A stretch of 34,040 bases of DNA from positions 1 through 34,040 of the forward strand of contig JAUSEW010000028.1 of the NCBI GenBank assembly GCA_030651475.1, given 5' to 3'. Both the position numbers and the translations under genes were made by a program. The notes under the pieces are model-generated. The model worked only from the letters and a program-made list of their open reading frames with translations. It made no database searches and was not told where the DNA came from. Numbering within the stretch: position 1 is the stretch's first letter; each line of letters begins with the position of its first letter. Positions 1 through 7,816 of the stretch are shown here, piece after piece. This DNA is from Candidatus Levyibacteriota bacterium (GTDB lineage: Bacteria; Patescibacteriota; Microgenomatia; Levybacterales; UBA12049).

Positions 1-515
1 GATAACGCTAGCCTCCTACGCATTACCGAGACTTCTGGCACGTAGTTAGTAGAGGCTTATTCTATAGTCCGTGAAGAGACTATCAAAAGGAGTTTACGAC
101 CCTAAGGCCTTCTTCCTCCACGCGGCGTCGCTGGGTCAGACTTTCGTCCATTGCCCAATATTCCTGGTTGCTGCCACCCGTAGGTGTACTGCCCGTGTCT
201 AAGTGCAGTTGTGGCTGATCGACCTCTCAGTCCAGCTACCCGTCAGAGCCTTGGTAGGCCATTACCCCACCAACTAGCTGATAGGACGTAGGCTCCTCTC
301 TTGGCGCGAAGTTAATCGCTTTACCCATTCGATTTCTCTCAGGGACTATGGACTATTACCCCATCTTTCGATGAGCTATGGTCCACCTAGAGGTAGATTC
401 CTACGCATTACTCACCCGTCTGCCGGTTTCCCGCATTGCTGCGGGACCCCTTGACTTGCATGCTTAAGGCACGCCGCCAGCGTTCATCCTGAACCAGGAT
501 CAAATTCTCAAAAAG
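1..515 (-). rRNA. rrs: 16S ribosomal RNA, 5' portion only (truncated by window edge)
   Basis: Reverse complement reads GAGAATTTGATCCTGGTTCAGGATGAACGCTGGCGGCGTGCCTTAAGCATGCAAGTCAAG ... ACGGGTGAGTAATGCGTAG ... CTATCAGCTAGTTGGTGGGGTAATGGCCTACCAAGGC ... GTGCCAGAAGTCTCGGTAATGCGTAGGAGGCTAGCGTTATC, i.e. canonical 16S landmarks up to the 530 loop. 5' end approximate. Confidence 0.97.
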
Positions 516-579
516 AAAACGCGAAAAACGCAAAAATCTATTCGCGAAAATTCGCGAAATTAAAATTCGTGTCTTTCGT

Positions 580-600
580 AAAAACCCCGAAGGGGTTTTT
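580..600 (-). terminator. Terminator/attenuator-like hairpin in the 16S leader
   Basis: AAAAACCCCGAAGGGGTTTTT: perfect stem with T tract on both strands, between the putative rRNA promoter and 16S. Confidence 0.55.
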
Positions 601-675
601 GTTCCTACCACTTCCTGATTATCAAGACTATCAAATCTTGAATTTTAAAGTGTCTGTTAATAACTCCTGGTAATT

Positions 676-681
676 ATTATA
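676..681 (-). promoter_or_regulatory. Putative -10 box of rRNA promoter
   Basis: Minus strand TATAAT (GTCGATATAATAATTACC) about 160 nt upstream of 16S; -35 is not clear-cut. Confidence 0.45.
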
Positions 682-711
682 TCGACGGTTAAAATTTCAA
701 AGTGCAAGTAC

Positions 712-735
712 AAAAAATCCCGCCAAAGGCGGGAT
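712..735 (-). terminator. Rho-independent terminator of the 829-1746 gene
   Basis: Minus strand TCCCGCC-TTT-GGCGGGA followed by TTTTTTG. Confidence 0.7.
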
Positions 736-828
736 CAAATCTTTCCCCCATCTTTGACAAGAAAGTTTTACATACCAATAATCATTATAATCATTTTCAA
801 GAAATTGTCAATGCCGTATTTTAAAATA

Positions 829-1746
829 TTATTTTTGGCGGTCGGGAGTTTCGGTTTTTTTATTGAGATCTCCCTTGTTGGGCTTTTCGCTTTCACTTCT
901 TTTTTCCTGCTTTTGTCTATTTTCACTTCTGTTTTCTTCTAAATCTTTTTTAATTTTATCAAGTGTTACTTTTGTTTCTTTTATCGTTTCTGCAATTTTT
1001 TTCTGTTCCGAAACTTGGGTAGATTCTGATGGAGTAGCTTGCGTAATGGGCACTACTGTAGGCACAATTGTTATTGTTGGGATTGGCGTTGATGAAGGTT
1101 GCGGGAAAGACTGACTGCTAACAATTCGGGGTGTTGGACTTGGTATTGCAGTTGGCGTTGGGGAAGGAGGAATTGGCGTTGGGGTTAGCACTGTTTCCTG
1201 AAATTGGTAGCTAATCACATTTTGTTCTGTTTTAGCCTGAAGAGTAGATAAGCCATTTTGATATTCGTCAATTTTACTTATAAGTTTTTCTTCTGCGGTT
1301 TTTCTTTCGGTATCGCTTGTCAGATTTGTCACTTCGAGCTGCGCTCCTTGCACTTCGTCAACAAAAGTCGACAAACCGCTTGCGTTAGATTTAGATAAAA
1401 CCAAACTCTGGGCTTCTTTAAATCTAGTTTCCGTTAAGTTTGTCCTAAAAGCTACTCTTGTTGCAGGGTTCACGGATGCAGCAGCCAAAACTACATTTTC
1501 CAAACCTCGTTTAACCGGATAAAATAAATCTCCCGGCACGCTATCTTGGGATAAGAAAATAAGAACTGTAATCGGCAAAAAAGCAAAAAGGATAATCCAA
1601 GTGCTTATATTTAAAAATCGCCTTAAGGATCTCTTTTCTTGAGGCGGTTGCTGTTGATCGGAGGAAATATTAAGCGCTTCCGGCTCAAGAGAAACTTGCT
1701 GAACGGGAACTTGTTGGGCTGTATCTTGGGTAGGAAAAGTATCCAC
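829..1746 (-). CDS. Membrane-anchored DUF5667-like protein with P/T/S-rich linker
   Basis: Single TM then SVPGDLFYPVKRGLENVVLAA...RTNLTETRFKEAQSL (DUF5667-type), TPTPIPPSPTPT linker, charged C-terminus. TTGACA-17-TAGAGT lies just upstream. Confidence 0.75.
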   Translation of the reverse strand: MDTFPTQDTAQQVPVQQVSLEPEALNISSDQQQPPQEKRSLRRFLNISTWIILFAFLPITVLIFLSQDSVPGDLFYPVKRGLENVVLAAASVNPATRVAFRTNLTETRFKEAQSLVLSKSNASGLSTFVDEVQGAQLEVTNLTSDTERKTAEEKLISKIDEYQNGLSTLQAKTEQNVISYQFQETVLTPTPIPPSPTPTAIPSPTPRIVSSQSFPQPSSTPIPTITIVPTVVPITQATPSESTQVSEQKKIAETIKETKVTLDKIKKDLEENRSENRQKQEKRSESEKPNKGDLNKKTETPDRQK

Positions 1747-1777
1747 ATCCTAACTCTAATAAAAACCCGAACCTCTG

Positions 1778-1879
1778 TCAACTTGTTATTCTTTTCATCG
1801 CTTTATACAAAACAATTCCCAAACTTACCATCACATTGAGTGATTTATTCACTCCCCACATCGGAATTTCGACGATTAT
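1778..1879 (-). pseudogene. SpoU/TrmH methyltransferase 3'-end remnant f1
   Basis: Minus frame reads IIVEIPMWGVNKSLNVMVSLGIVLYKAMKRITS*, matching the C-terminus of the intact gene at 5649-6182. Confidence 0.85.
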
Positions 1880-1892
1880 TGATTTATTATTT

Positions 1893-1931
1893 TTGACAAC
1901 TAATTTAGGCGATCGCTTAAAAAAGTTGTCA
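1893..1931. repeat. GCGATCGC-centred palindrome, copy 1
   Basis: ttgacaactaatttaggcgatcgcttaaaaaagttgtca; outer arms TGACAACT/AGTTGTCA. Confidence 0.85.
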
Positions 1932-1947
1932 CATTCTAATGCACTAC

Positions 1948-2091
1948 TTAGTAGATACCCACGGCTAAAGCCGTGGAACTCTGCCGCTGATGCGGCCGTT
2001 TAGATAGATATTTCTGTATTTTACTTTTTAATTTAGAAAAGGCTTCAGGTAATCTTTTCTCTCCCTCTGCTAATGATTGATTAGTTTCCAT
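1948..2091 (-). CDS. Small ORF (47 aa) whose C-terminus is read through a hairpin repeat
   Basis: METNQSLAEGEKRLPEAFSKLKSKIQKYLSKRPHQRQSSTALAVGIY*; preceded by a TTGACA promoter. Probably a truncated gene. Confidence 0.4.
   Translation of the reverse strand: METNQSLAEGEKRLPEAFSKLKSKIQKYLSKRPHQRQSSTALAVGIY
1951..1996. repeat. REP/IS200-end-like double hairpin
   Basis: GTAG-ATACCCACGGCTAAAGCCGTGG then GCCGC-TGAT-GCGGC; resembles REP or IS200/IS605 end hairpins. Confidence 0.5.
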
Positions 2092-2144
2092 AGTTTAACT
2101 GTTGTTAATCTTATCAAAAAAAAGCTTTTGTCAAGAGAGCAAAA

Positions 2145-2197
2145 CTATAAAACGTTAGAAGTCTTACCCATCACTTCGTACAAAACAATTCCCAGGG
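2145..2197 (-). pseudogene. SpoU/TrmH 3'-end remnant f3 (short)
   Basis: Minus frame reads SLGIVLYEVMGKTSNVL*, immediately downstream of the 2209-3069 ORF. Confidence 0.7.
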
Positions 2198-2208
2198 AAA
2201 GACCGTCC

Positions 2209-3069
2209 CTATTTATACTTTTCTAAATAAGAAATAACCCTTTCTGCATATATCGGGTTTATCTGCGCCAATGCCTCTTTCAATCTTACAATATTATTAT
2301 TAAATATACGTAATAACTTTAAGGATGACTCATGAAATAACATATTAAAATCCGCACTATCCATTTGTCCTCCTGAAGTTATTCTGTCCGCAAGTTCCCC
2401 AATTTGCGTGACCGCTATGCTTGGTGCCACTTTTACTAAACCCGCAAATCCCAATTGAGATTTAACATATTTCGCATCACCTTCAGCGGTAGTAGCCTCT
2501 TTCCAGATATCTAGCCATCTATCATGCGAATCCCCTTCCTTTGCCAAACTAAATTGTGCATACAGAAGCGCTCTCGCTGTACCTTGGTCAAACTCATCAC
2601 TAATTGAATTAAGATAGTGAAACCTGTGAATATCTGCTAAATAATTTATCGAATCTTTCATCTTCAGTAGATCGTTTTCATTGCCTTCCAGCTTAGACAA
2701 TCCAAAAGTTACCAACCAACTAAGTTGACTCATCACGTTTCTGTCATCAGCAGAAAATATCTTACCATTCTTGTTTTTTATAACAAATTTATTAAAGAGT
2801 CCTGATGTTGCTTGCGTAATTCTCTCCCCAAGTACTCGATCCGAGTTGGCTGCCGCAATTAAAAACTGCGTAGGAGTTTCATCATGCAAAATATCTATTG
2901 AAGGCCTTGAATTTTCTTCCGGAGTACTTACTCTAAACAAAATATAATCTTCCAATTCCCTTTGAGATAATTGACGAAGAGATGTAGCAAACATTTCCGG
3001 CGTAGTAAAGGGGTGTCCATGATCAGGAATTTTATCCCACCAACTTGATTGTGATGCTTCTGCTCTCAT
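2209..3069 (-). CDS. Hypothetical protein (286 aa)
   Basis: Long ORF with a TTGCAA-17-TAGAAT promoter upstream; no recognised family. Confidence 0.7.
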   Translation of the reverse strand: MRAEASQSSWWDKIPDHGHPFTTPEMFATSLRQLSQRELEDYILFRVSTPEENSRPSIDILHDETPTQFLIAAANSDRVLGERITQATSGLFNKFVIKNKNGKIFSADDRNVMSQLSWLVTFGLSKLEGNENDLLKMKDSINYLADIHRFHYLNSISDEFDQGTARALLYAQFSLAKEGDSHDRWLDIWKEATTAEGDAKYVKSQLGFAGLVKVAPSIAVTQIGELADRITSGGQMDSADFNMLFHESSLKLLRIFNNNIVRLKEALAQINPIYAERVISYLEKYK

Positions 3070-3114
3070 AGCAGCAAGATTCTATCATTTACGAGAAGGT
3101 ATTGCAAAAACAAT

Positions 3115-3137
3115 CGACTACGCTCAGGGCCTTCGGC
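3115..3137. repeat. Short REP-like repeat
   Basis: cgactacgctcagggccttcggc; makes the aberrant tail ECRRP* of SpoU remnant f2. Confidence 0.45.
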
Positions 3138-3227
3138 ATTCTTCCATAACTTTAAACAGTATAATTCCCAATGAAGCCATTACGTTTAAACTTTTATTTA
3201 CTCCCCACATCGGGATTTCTACAATCT
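3124..3227 (-). pseudogene. SpoU/TrmH 3'-end remnant f2
   Basis: Minus frame reads QIVEIPMWGVNKSLNVMASLGIILFKVMEECRRP*. Confidence 0.85.
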
Positions 3228-3246
3228 GAAAGAGTAATAGGACTTT

Positions 3247-3828
3247 TTATTGAACTTGATAGGAGATTTCTTTTTCAAAGATACCATTGGTATAGACTTT
3301 CACTTTATATTGCCCAACAGGACGAATAGATGTTGAATTTTTGAGAGTCCAGACAAAACTTGTGTTATTGGTATTAGATTTTGTAATTTTTATGCTTCTA
3401 TTGTCAAGAAATTTATTGTTTAAGTATCTCACATACTCAATTCGTGTTCCCACTTTTGCGTTCTGAAGCGTAGTCACAGCATAGATGTTCTTATCTGTGG
3501 TTAAAAATGTAGCTGTAGGCTTAATTGCTTCCCCTGTTTTTAGATCTATACCCTTGGCAGTAACAACACTTATAATAATACCAGGTGCTTTACTGCGTGG
3601 AAGAGTAGGTTTTGGCTGTACTGCCGGTTGAGCAATAACCTGCTGGGTTTGAGTAGTTGAGCGAGACTTTTGGGTGACAAGGTAGCCGATCAATATGAGA
3701 ATAAGGACACCAAGACCACCAAGTATATACAGTCTTGTTTTAGAAAAGCCGGTAGGTGGTACTGTGGCATTATTTGGGATTTCTGGTGAATTTTGAATAG
3801 GTTGAGTAGCTGATTTATTTTCTTCCAT
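3247..3828 (-). CDS. Single-TM anchored surface protein, unknown function
   Basis: TM RLYILGGLGVLILILIGYLV followed by a beta-rich extracellular-looking domain; 3 bp from the upstream ORF. Confidence 0.65.
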   Translation of the reverse strand: MEENKSATQPIQNSPEIPNNATVPPTGFSKTRLYILGGLGVLILILIGYLVTQKSRSTTQTQQVIAQPAVQPKPTLPRSKAPGIIISVVTAKGIDLKTGEAIKPTATFLTTDKNIYAVTTLQNAKVGTRIEYVRYLNNKFLDNRSIKITKSNTNNTSFVWTLKNSTSIRPVGQYKVKVYTNGIFEKEISYQVQ

Positions 3829-3831
3829 GTT

Positions 3832-4299
3832 TTATTTATTACTTTCTGATTTATTCTCTCCGCTTGTTGTTGTTTGTCCCTGTGGTACATCTACACCACT
3901 CTGCGTTTCGTTAGCATTATTCGTATCAGATTGCTTCTCATCTGATTTTTGACTTGACCCTTCAGAACTTGTATCGCCTCCGCTTTTATCTCCTTCACTT
4001 TCAACTGCCTCCTGTGGCTCAACTGCCTCTTCCGGCTCTACTTTTTCGACTGGTTCTACCGCTTCTGTTTCCTCCTTGCCTTCAATATTTTCATTATCCT
4101 TAACGTCTTTTTGGTTGTTTTGCGCTTCAACATCATTTGCTGTTCCTTTTTCACCGTCCTTAACATCTTTTGCGTAATCACTTATGACAGTTGTGGTGTT
4201 TGTATTACCTGGTGAAACAAGAGGAGTCTGTGCATGAACAATAGAAACATCTGCTAGGATTGCAAGAAAAGGAATTAATAATATTAATAATTTTTTCAT
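3832..4299 (-). CDS. Secreted acidic low-complexity protein
   Basis: Signal peptide MKKLLILLIPFLAILADVSIVHA; EAVEPVEKVEPEEAVEPQEAVE repeats; TTGACA-17-TACGCT promoter upstream. Confidence 0.65.
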   Translation of the reverse strand: MKKLLILLIPFLAILADVSIVHAQTPLVSPGNTNTTTVISDYAKDVKDGEKGTANDVEAQNNQKDVKDNENIEGKEETEAVEPVEKVEPEEAVEPQEAVESEGDKSGGDTSSEGSSQKSDEKQSDTNNANETQSGVDVPQGQTTTSGENKSESNK

Positions 4300-4345
4300 T
4301 CTAAATCTTAACTCGTAATTAGCGTATCAGTTTATAAAATGCTTG

Positions 4346-4388
4346 TCAAACCAGTTTTTCTGCAATTTTAAATAAAACAATTCCCGGA
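4346..4388 (-). pseudogene. SpoU/TrmH 3'-end remnant f4 (short)
   Basis: Minus frame reads (P)GIVLFKIAEKLV*, immediately after the stop of the 4402-5589 ORF. Confidence 0.55.
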
Positions 4389-4401
4389 AATAGAATCCCA
4401 T

Positions 4402-5589
4402 TTAAGCTTTTGCAGAAACAATCTCCATATATCTTTTTTTTATGAATGCCCTGAACTCTTCCTTTTTGCTTGAAGGGAAAAAATAGGATCCCATATACCT
4501 AAAGACTGGAATTGAGCAATTCGATGATAAAAAATCCAAAATCCGACGCTGACGCCTGCCCTCTACGTATATACCTGTAGTTTCAAGAATAAGATTGCCA
4601 ACACTCTCAAAGTTTTTACGGTGCCGCAATTCAAAAGTACTAGGAAAAGACATTGTTTCCCCTACTTCTCCGCAAACCAATTCCGTTTTAGTTTTTCTTA
4701 ATCTTTTAACTCCACCCATTTCGCTCATTGCTTCCATCACTTTTACTGCATCTGTTATCCTTTGCTTGTGTTTTGCATAAAAAACATAGAACCTTTGAGG
4801 ATATTCTCTTCCTCCATGTTTTATAGAGTAGCCAGTTTCCACAATTCTAATTGGTATACCGATAGATTTTAATACTTTCGCCATGAATTGAGCATTTTGA
4901 AAAGAAAATCCTAGCTTAAATAAGAATTTGCCAAGAAATACGAACGTAGACTGCTCTATATTTCTTTCCCTTTCAATAGAACCCCTAATCTGAATGGGAG
5001 AAAAACTGTCCAGTAACTCCTGAAGTTTTTTGTCATCACCTTCTTGTCTAATCATTTCTCTAATTTCTCTTACAGAAACAGTTTTCCTAGGCAAGATTAT
5101 TCCCCACCCCCTTAAGACTCTCCCGTGCATGCTAATTTCTCTTTCCGATAACCCCAAATTCTGCGCTATCGTGGCTAGATCGTTCACTCCGCTCTCTATT
5201 TCCTGTTTTATTCTAAGGCTTATTCCGCCACGAGATAAAGATCGCTTTTCTCTTGAAACTTGCAATAAAGGCTTATCAAAGGATATTCTCCTTAATGGAA
5301 ATTTATCTTGGGTTTCTAGCGAACAATTGCTATGCAAATCAATTATAAATTGCCTACTGATTTTCCCAATTCGCTCCCTGGTTAAGCCATATAGAAATCC
5401 TATGGAGCCTGCCGTTGTTTCAGGACCAACATTATATAAAAGACCTATGTCTAATTCCCTATCCCATCCGTCTCTGGTTATTTTTTTACTTTTAGGGGAC
5501 GGGTTATTGTGGGCTCCCTCTGCCATAGCTGTTTCTATAAATTCTATTTTCCTAGCGTATGACTCTGGCGTTGCTCTTACTCTTTCCAT
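4402..5589 (-). CDS. HTH protein with sigma-70-region-4-like motifs (paralog of 9875-11035)
   Basis: LDIGLLYNVGPETTAGSIGFLYGLTRERIGKISRQFI and VNDLATIAQNLGLSEREISMHGRVLRGWGI; extended -10 TGGTATAAT close to the ATG. Confidence 0.7.
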   Translation of the reverse strand: MERVRATPESYARKIEFIETAMAEGAHNNPSPKSKKITRDGWDRELDIGLLYNVGPETTAGSIGFLYGLTRERIGKISRQFIIDLHSNCSLETQDKFPLRRISFDKPLLQVSREKRSLSRGGISLRIKQEIESGVNDLATIAQNLGLSEREISMHGRVLRGWGIILPRKTVSVREIREMIRQEGDDKKLQELLDSFSPIQIRGSIERERNIEQSTFVFLGKFLFKLGFSFQNAQFMAKVLKSIGIPIRIVETGYSIKHGGREYPQRFYVFYAKHKQRITDAVKVMEAMSEMGGVKRLRKTKTELVCGEVGETMSFPSTFELRHRKNFESVGNLILETTGIYVEGRRQRRILDFLSSNCSIPVFRYMGSYFFPSSKKEEFRAFIKKRYMEIVSAKA

Positions 5590-5648
5590 AATCGAAGTAT
5601 TATACCATAAAAAGCCTGTAGTGCTAGAAGTTAGGATTTGAATTCTTT

Positions 5649-6182
5649 CTAATGCTTGCCTTCCATCGCTTTAAAGAGTACAATTCCCAAACTTACCATT
5701 ACATTCAAACTCTTATTTACCCCCCACATCGGAATTTCGACGATTTGGTCAGACATTTCCAGAACTTCTTTGGAAACACCGTGCGTTTCATGCCCGACTA
5801 CCAAAGCAATTGGAAAACCATAATCTGCCTTATCGCAAGGAACACTTTTTTCGTCTTGTTCAATAGCAATAATTTTTAATTTTTCATTTTTAATTTTTAA
5901 TTTGGCAATCGCTTCCTTCGCGGAAGGAGCGTATTGCCATGCCACCCATTCGGTCGTATTGATTGATGCTTTTTTAATTCTGGTATGAGGAGGAGTTTCT
6001 GTTTCCCCGCAAAGAATAACTTTTTCTGCTGCCACAGCATCTGCCAATCGGAAAATTGCGCCCACATTATAAGTATCCAAAACATTGTCCAGGATAATAT
6101 AAATTGGATTTTTCTTAATTTTCTTTAGCTGCCTTTCCGAAGGAATTGTGGTTCTTAATTCCTTGGCTTTTAATTTCAACAT
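5649..6182 (-). CDS. SpoU/TrmH-family RNA 2'-O-methyltransferase (intact)
   Basis: YIILDNVLDTYNVGAIFRLADA, LVVGHETHGVS, IVEIPMWGVNKSLNVMVSLGIVLFKAM motifs; TATAAT 6 nt before the ATG. Confidence 0.92.
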   Translation of the reverse strand: MLKLKAKELRTTIPSERQLKKIKKNPIYIILDNVLDTYNVGAIFRLADAVAAEKVILCGETETPPHTRIKKASINTTEWVAWQYAPSAKEAIAKLKIKNEKLKIIAIEQDEKSVPCDKADYGFPIALVVGHETHGVSKEVLEMSDQIVEIPMWGVNKSLNVMVSLGIVLFKAMEGKH

Positions 6183-6214
6183 GAGGGTATTATATAATAT
6201 TTTGCTGTTGGGGT

Positions 6215-7255
6215 TTAGTCTTTGCCGCTTTTTCCGCTGTTTGATTCTCCTCCGGATTTACCCGAATTAGAATTGGATGAACCGGAAGTGTTCGATCCTT
6301 GCGACGAATTTCCTTGCGATCCGCTTTGAATTTGAGTAACGTTTTGCACTGCTTGCCGGAAACCGATAGCAGCTTCCTGGGCTTTCTTAATGGCTTCTTT
6401 TGCCTGCTCTGAAACTTTTCCCTGCACTTCCAAAAGTTTTCCTTGTTTTTTCTGTTCCGCCTCCAGCAATTTTTCTTCTACTTTTTTCAAAGCTTCATTT
6501 TTTTCTTCTATTGCTTTTTTAATCGCTTTTTCCCGAGCATTAAGAGAATTTTTCGACGCCTCACCAACTTCCTTGTTCAATTCATCAAGATCTCGCTGAA
6601 GTTCACGGGCAGAATCAGATGCGTTATCTACTTTCCTTTCCGCTTTTCTTATTAGATCACTTTTGATTTCATTTTTAAGCTCCTGCTCCTGCAATGAATC
6701 TTCAACTTCAGCTTTTGCTTTCAGAAGAGATTCTTGGGCCGAAGTAACCTGTGATTTTACTTCTCCTGTTGCCTGATTTTCCAAAATATCCAAAGTTTCC
6801 TGTTTTGCTTTTATGTCATCATTTATCGTTTTGGCAAGAGTATCAACATTTCGTCCTGTTAGTTTTGCCTGACTAACTTGCGCTGATGCGTTTTTCAAAT
6901 TAGATGCGACTCCATCCAGAGCGACTTTTGCTGCATTTAGATTATTTTTGGCCAGCATAAATCTAAGCTCTGCTATTCTTTCTCCTGCAATATCTTTATA
7001 TATTTTTGCTCTGGTTTCAGGGGTAAATGCGAGAAGCAAACGGAAATTCTGCTTGAGCTGATCTAAGAAGAATAAAGGGCTGTCCGGCAAAATTAGACCC
7101 GGACCTTCGGTAGTTGGAGGAATTGAGAGATCAGCGCTTGTGGTTGAATCTCCCAAAACTTGCGCTTGGTGATTAGCATTAGCTTTTCCGACAGAAACTA
7201 AAATAAGTAAAGATGTTAAAGCAAGGGACAGGAAGACATAAAGTCTTTTGCTCAT
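6215..7255 (-). CDS. Secreted DUF5667-like coiled-coil protein with S/G/N-rich tail
   Basis: Signal peptide MSKRLYVFLSLALTSLLILVSVGKANA; GPGLILPDSPLFFLDQLKQNFRLLLAFTPETRAKI...ERIAELRFMLAK. Start chosen at internal Met (ORF track extends to 7297). Confidence 0.7.
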   Translation of the reverse strand: MSKRLYVFLSLALTSLLILVSVGKANANHQAQVLGDSTTSADLSIPPTTEGPGLILPDSPLFFLDQLKQNFRLLLAFTPETRAKIYKDIAGERIAELRFMLAKNNLNAAKVALDGVASNLKNASAQVSQAKLTGRNVDTLAKTINDDIKAKQETLDILENQATGEVKSQVTSAQESLLKAKAEVEDSLQEQELKNEIKSDLIRKAERKVDNASDSARELQRDLDELNKEVGEASKNSLNAREKAIKKAIEEKNEALKKVEEKLLEAEQKKQGKLLEVQGKVSEQAKEAIKKAQEAAIGFRQAVQNVTQIQSGSQGNSSQGSNTSGSSNSNSGKSGGESNSGKSGKD

Positions 7256-7320
7256 ATATTTATTGTCAACCACTTTAAAAACATTGTCAAGGGGCAAGTT
7301 AAATGATAATATATATTTCT

Positions 7321-7350
7321 ATGGCCGTTCGATAAGCTCAGGCCATAGTG
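7321..7350. repeat. REP-like hairpin
   Basis: tatggccgttcgataagctcaggccata, in the 5' region of the 7364 gene. Confidence 0.5.
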
Positions 7351-7363
7351 AGGAATTCGAACT

Positions 7364-7816
7364 ATGACTGCGACAGGACATGCAATTATTGGAACTATTA
7401 TTGCCGCCAAGATTGGAAATCCGGCTCTGGCCGTTCCAATAGCTATCGCCTCTCATATAGCAGCTGATGCTCTGCCTCACTGGGACACGGCAACAAATAT
7501 TGCAAAAAAGGGCAAGGAAAGGGTTATCGTAGAGTCCTTTTTCGACCTTATTCTAGGTTTTGCGCTTTCGTATTTGTTGGTTATTTTTCTTTTTCCGAAG
7601 ACTGATCTTTCCTATGCTTTTCTTATAATTTTAGTTTCCCAAAGCCTTGATTGGCTTATGGTTCCGTATCGTTTATTTGATATTAATTTCCCGCTGTTTA
7701 GGTGGACATATAAATTTCAAAAGCTTTTCGATAGTAGTCTTGACGCACCTTGGGGCATAGTAACTCAAGTTATTTTGCTTCTTCTACTGATAGTCGCGGC
7801 GCTGAAACTTTTTTAA
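7364..7816 (+). CDS. Membrane protein, YdjM/DUF457-like metal-dependent hydrolase type
   Basis: MTATGHAIIGTIIAAK...IASHIAADALPHWD...SQSLDWLMVPYRL; His/Asp-rich membrane protein. Confidence 0.55.
   Translation: MTATGHAIIGTIIAAKIGNPALAVPIAIASHIAADALPHWDTATNIAKKGKERVIVESFFDLILGFALSYLLVIFLFPKTDLSYAFLIILVSQSLDWLMVPYRLFDINFPLFRWTYKFQKLFDSSLDAPWGIVTQVILLLLLIVAALKLF

Noticed and set aside
408-611. 67-aa ORF
   Set aside because: Lies in the 16S 5' end and leader; not coding.
863-1114. Small + strand ORF, and the many similar 60-130 aa antisense ORFs (e.g. 10549-10929, 13488-13796, 17550-17855, 19352-19678)
   Set aside because: Shadows of well-supported genes on the other strand.
3690-3890. 66-aa minus ORF overlapping two cassette ORFs
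   Set aside because: Overlaps both 3247-3828 and 3832-4299 in another frame; no independent support.
5030-5641. 203-aa + strand ORF
   Set aside because: Antisense shadow of the 4402-5589 gene; composition not protein-like.
1778-5649. SpoU tails as recent tandem duplications of the neighbouring gene
   Set aside because: Tails differ at many synonymous positions while retaining the peptide, which does not fit recent local duplication.
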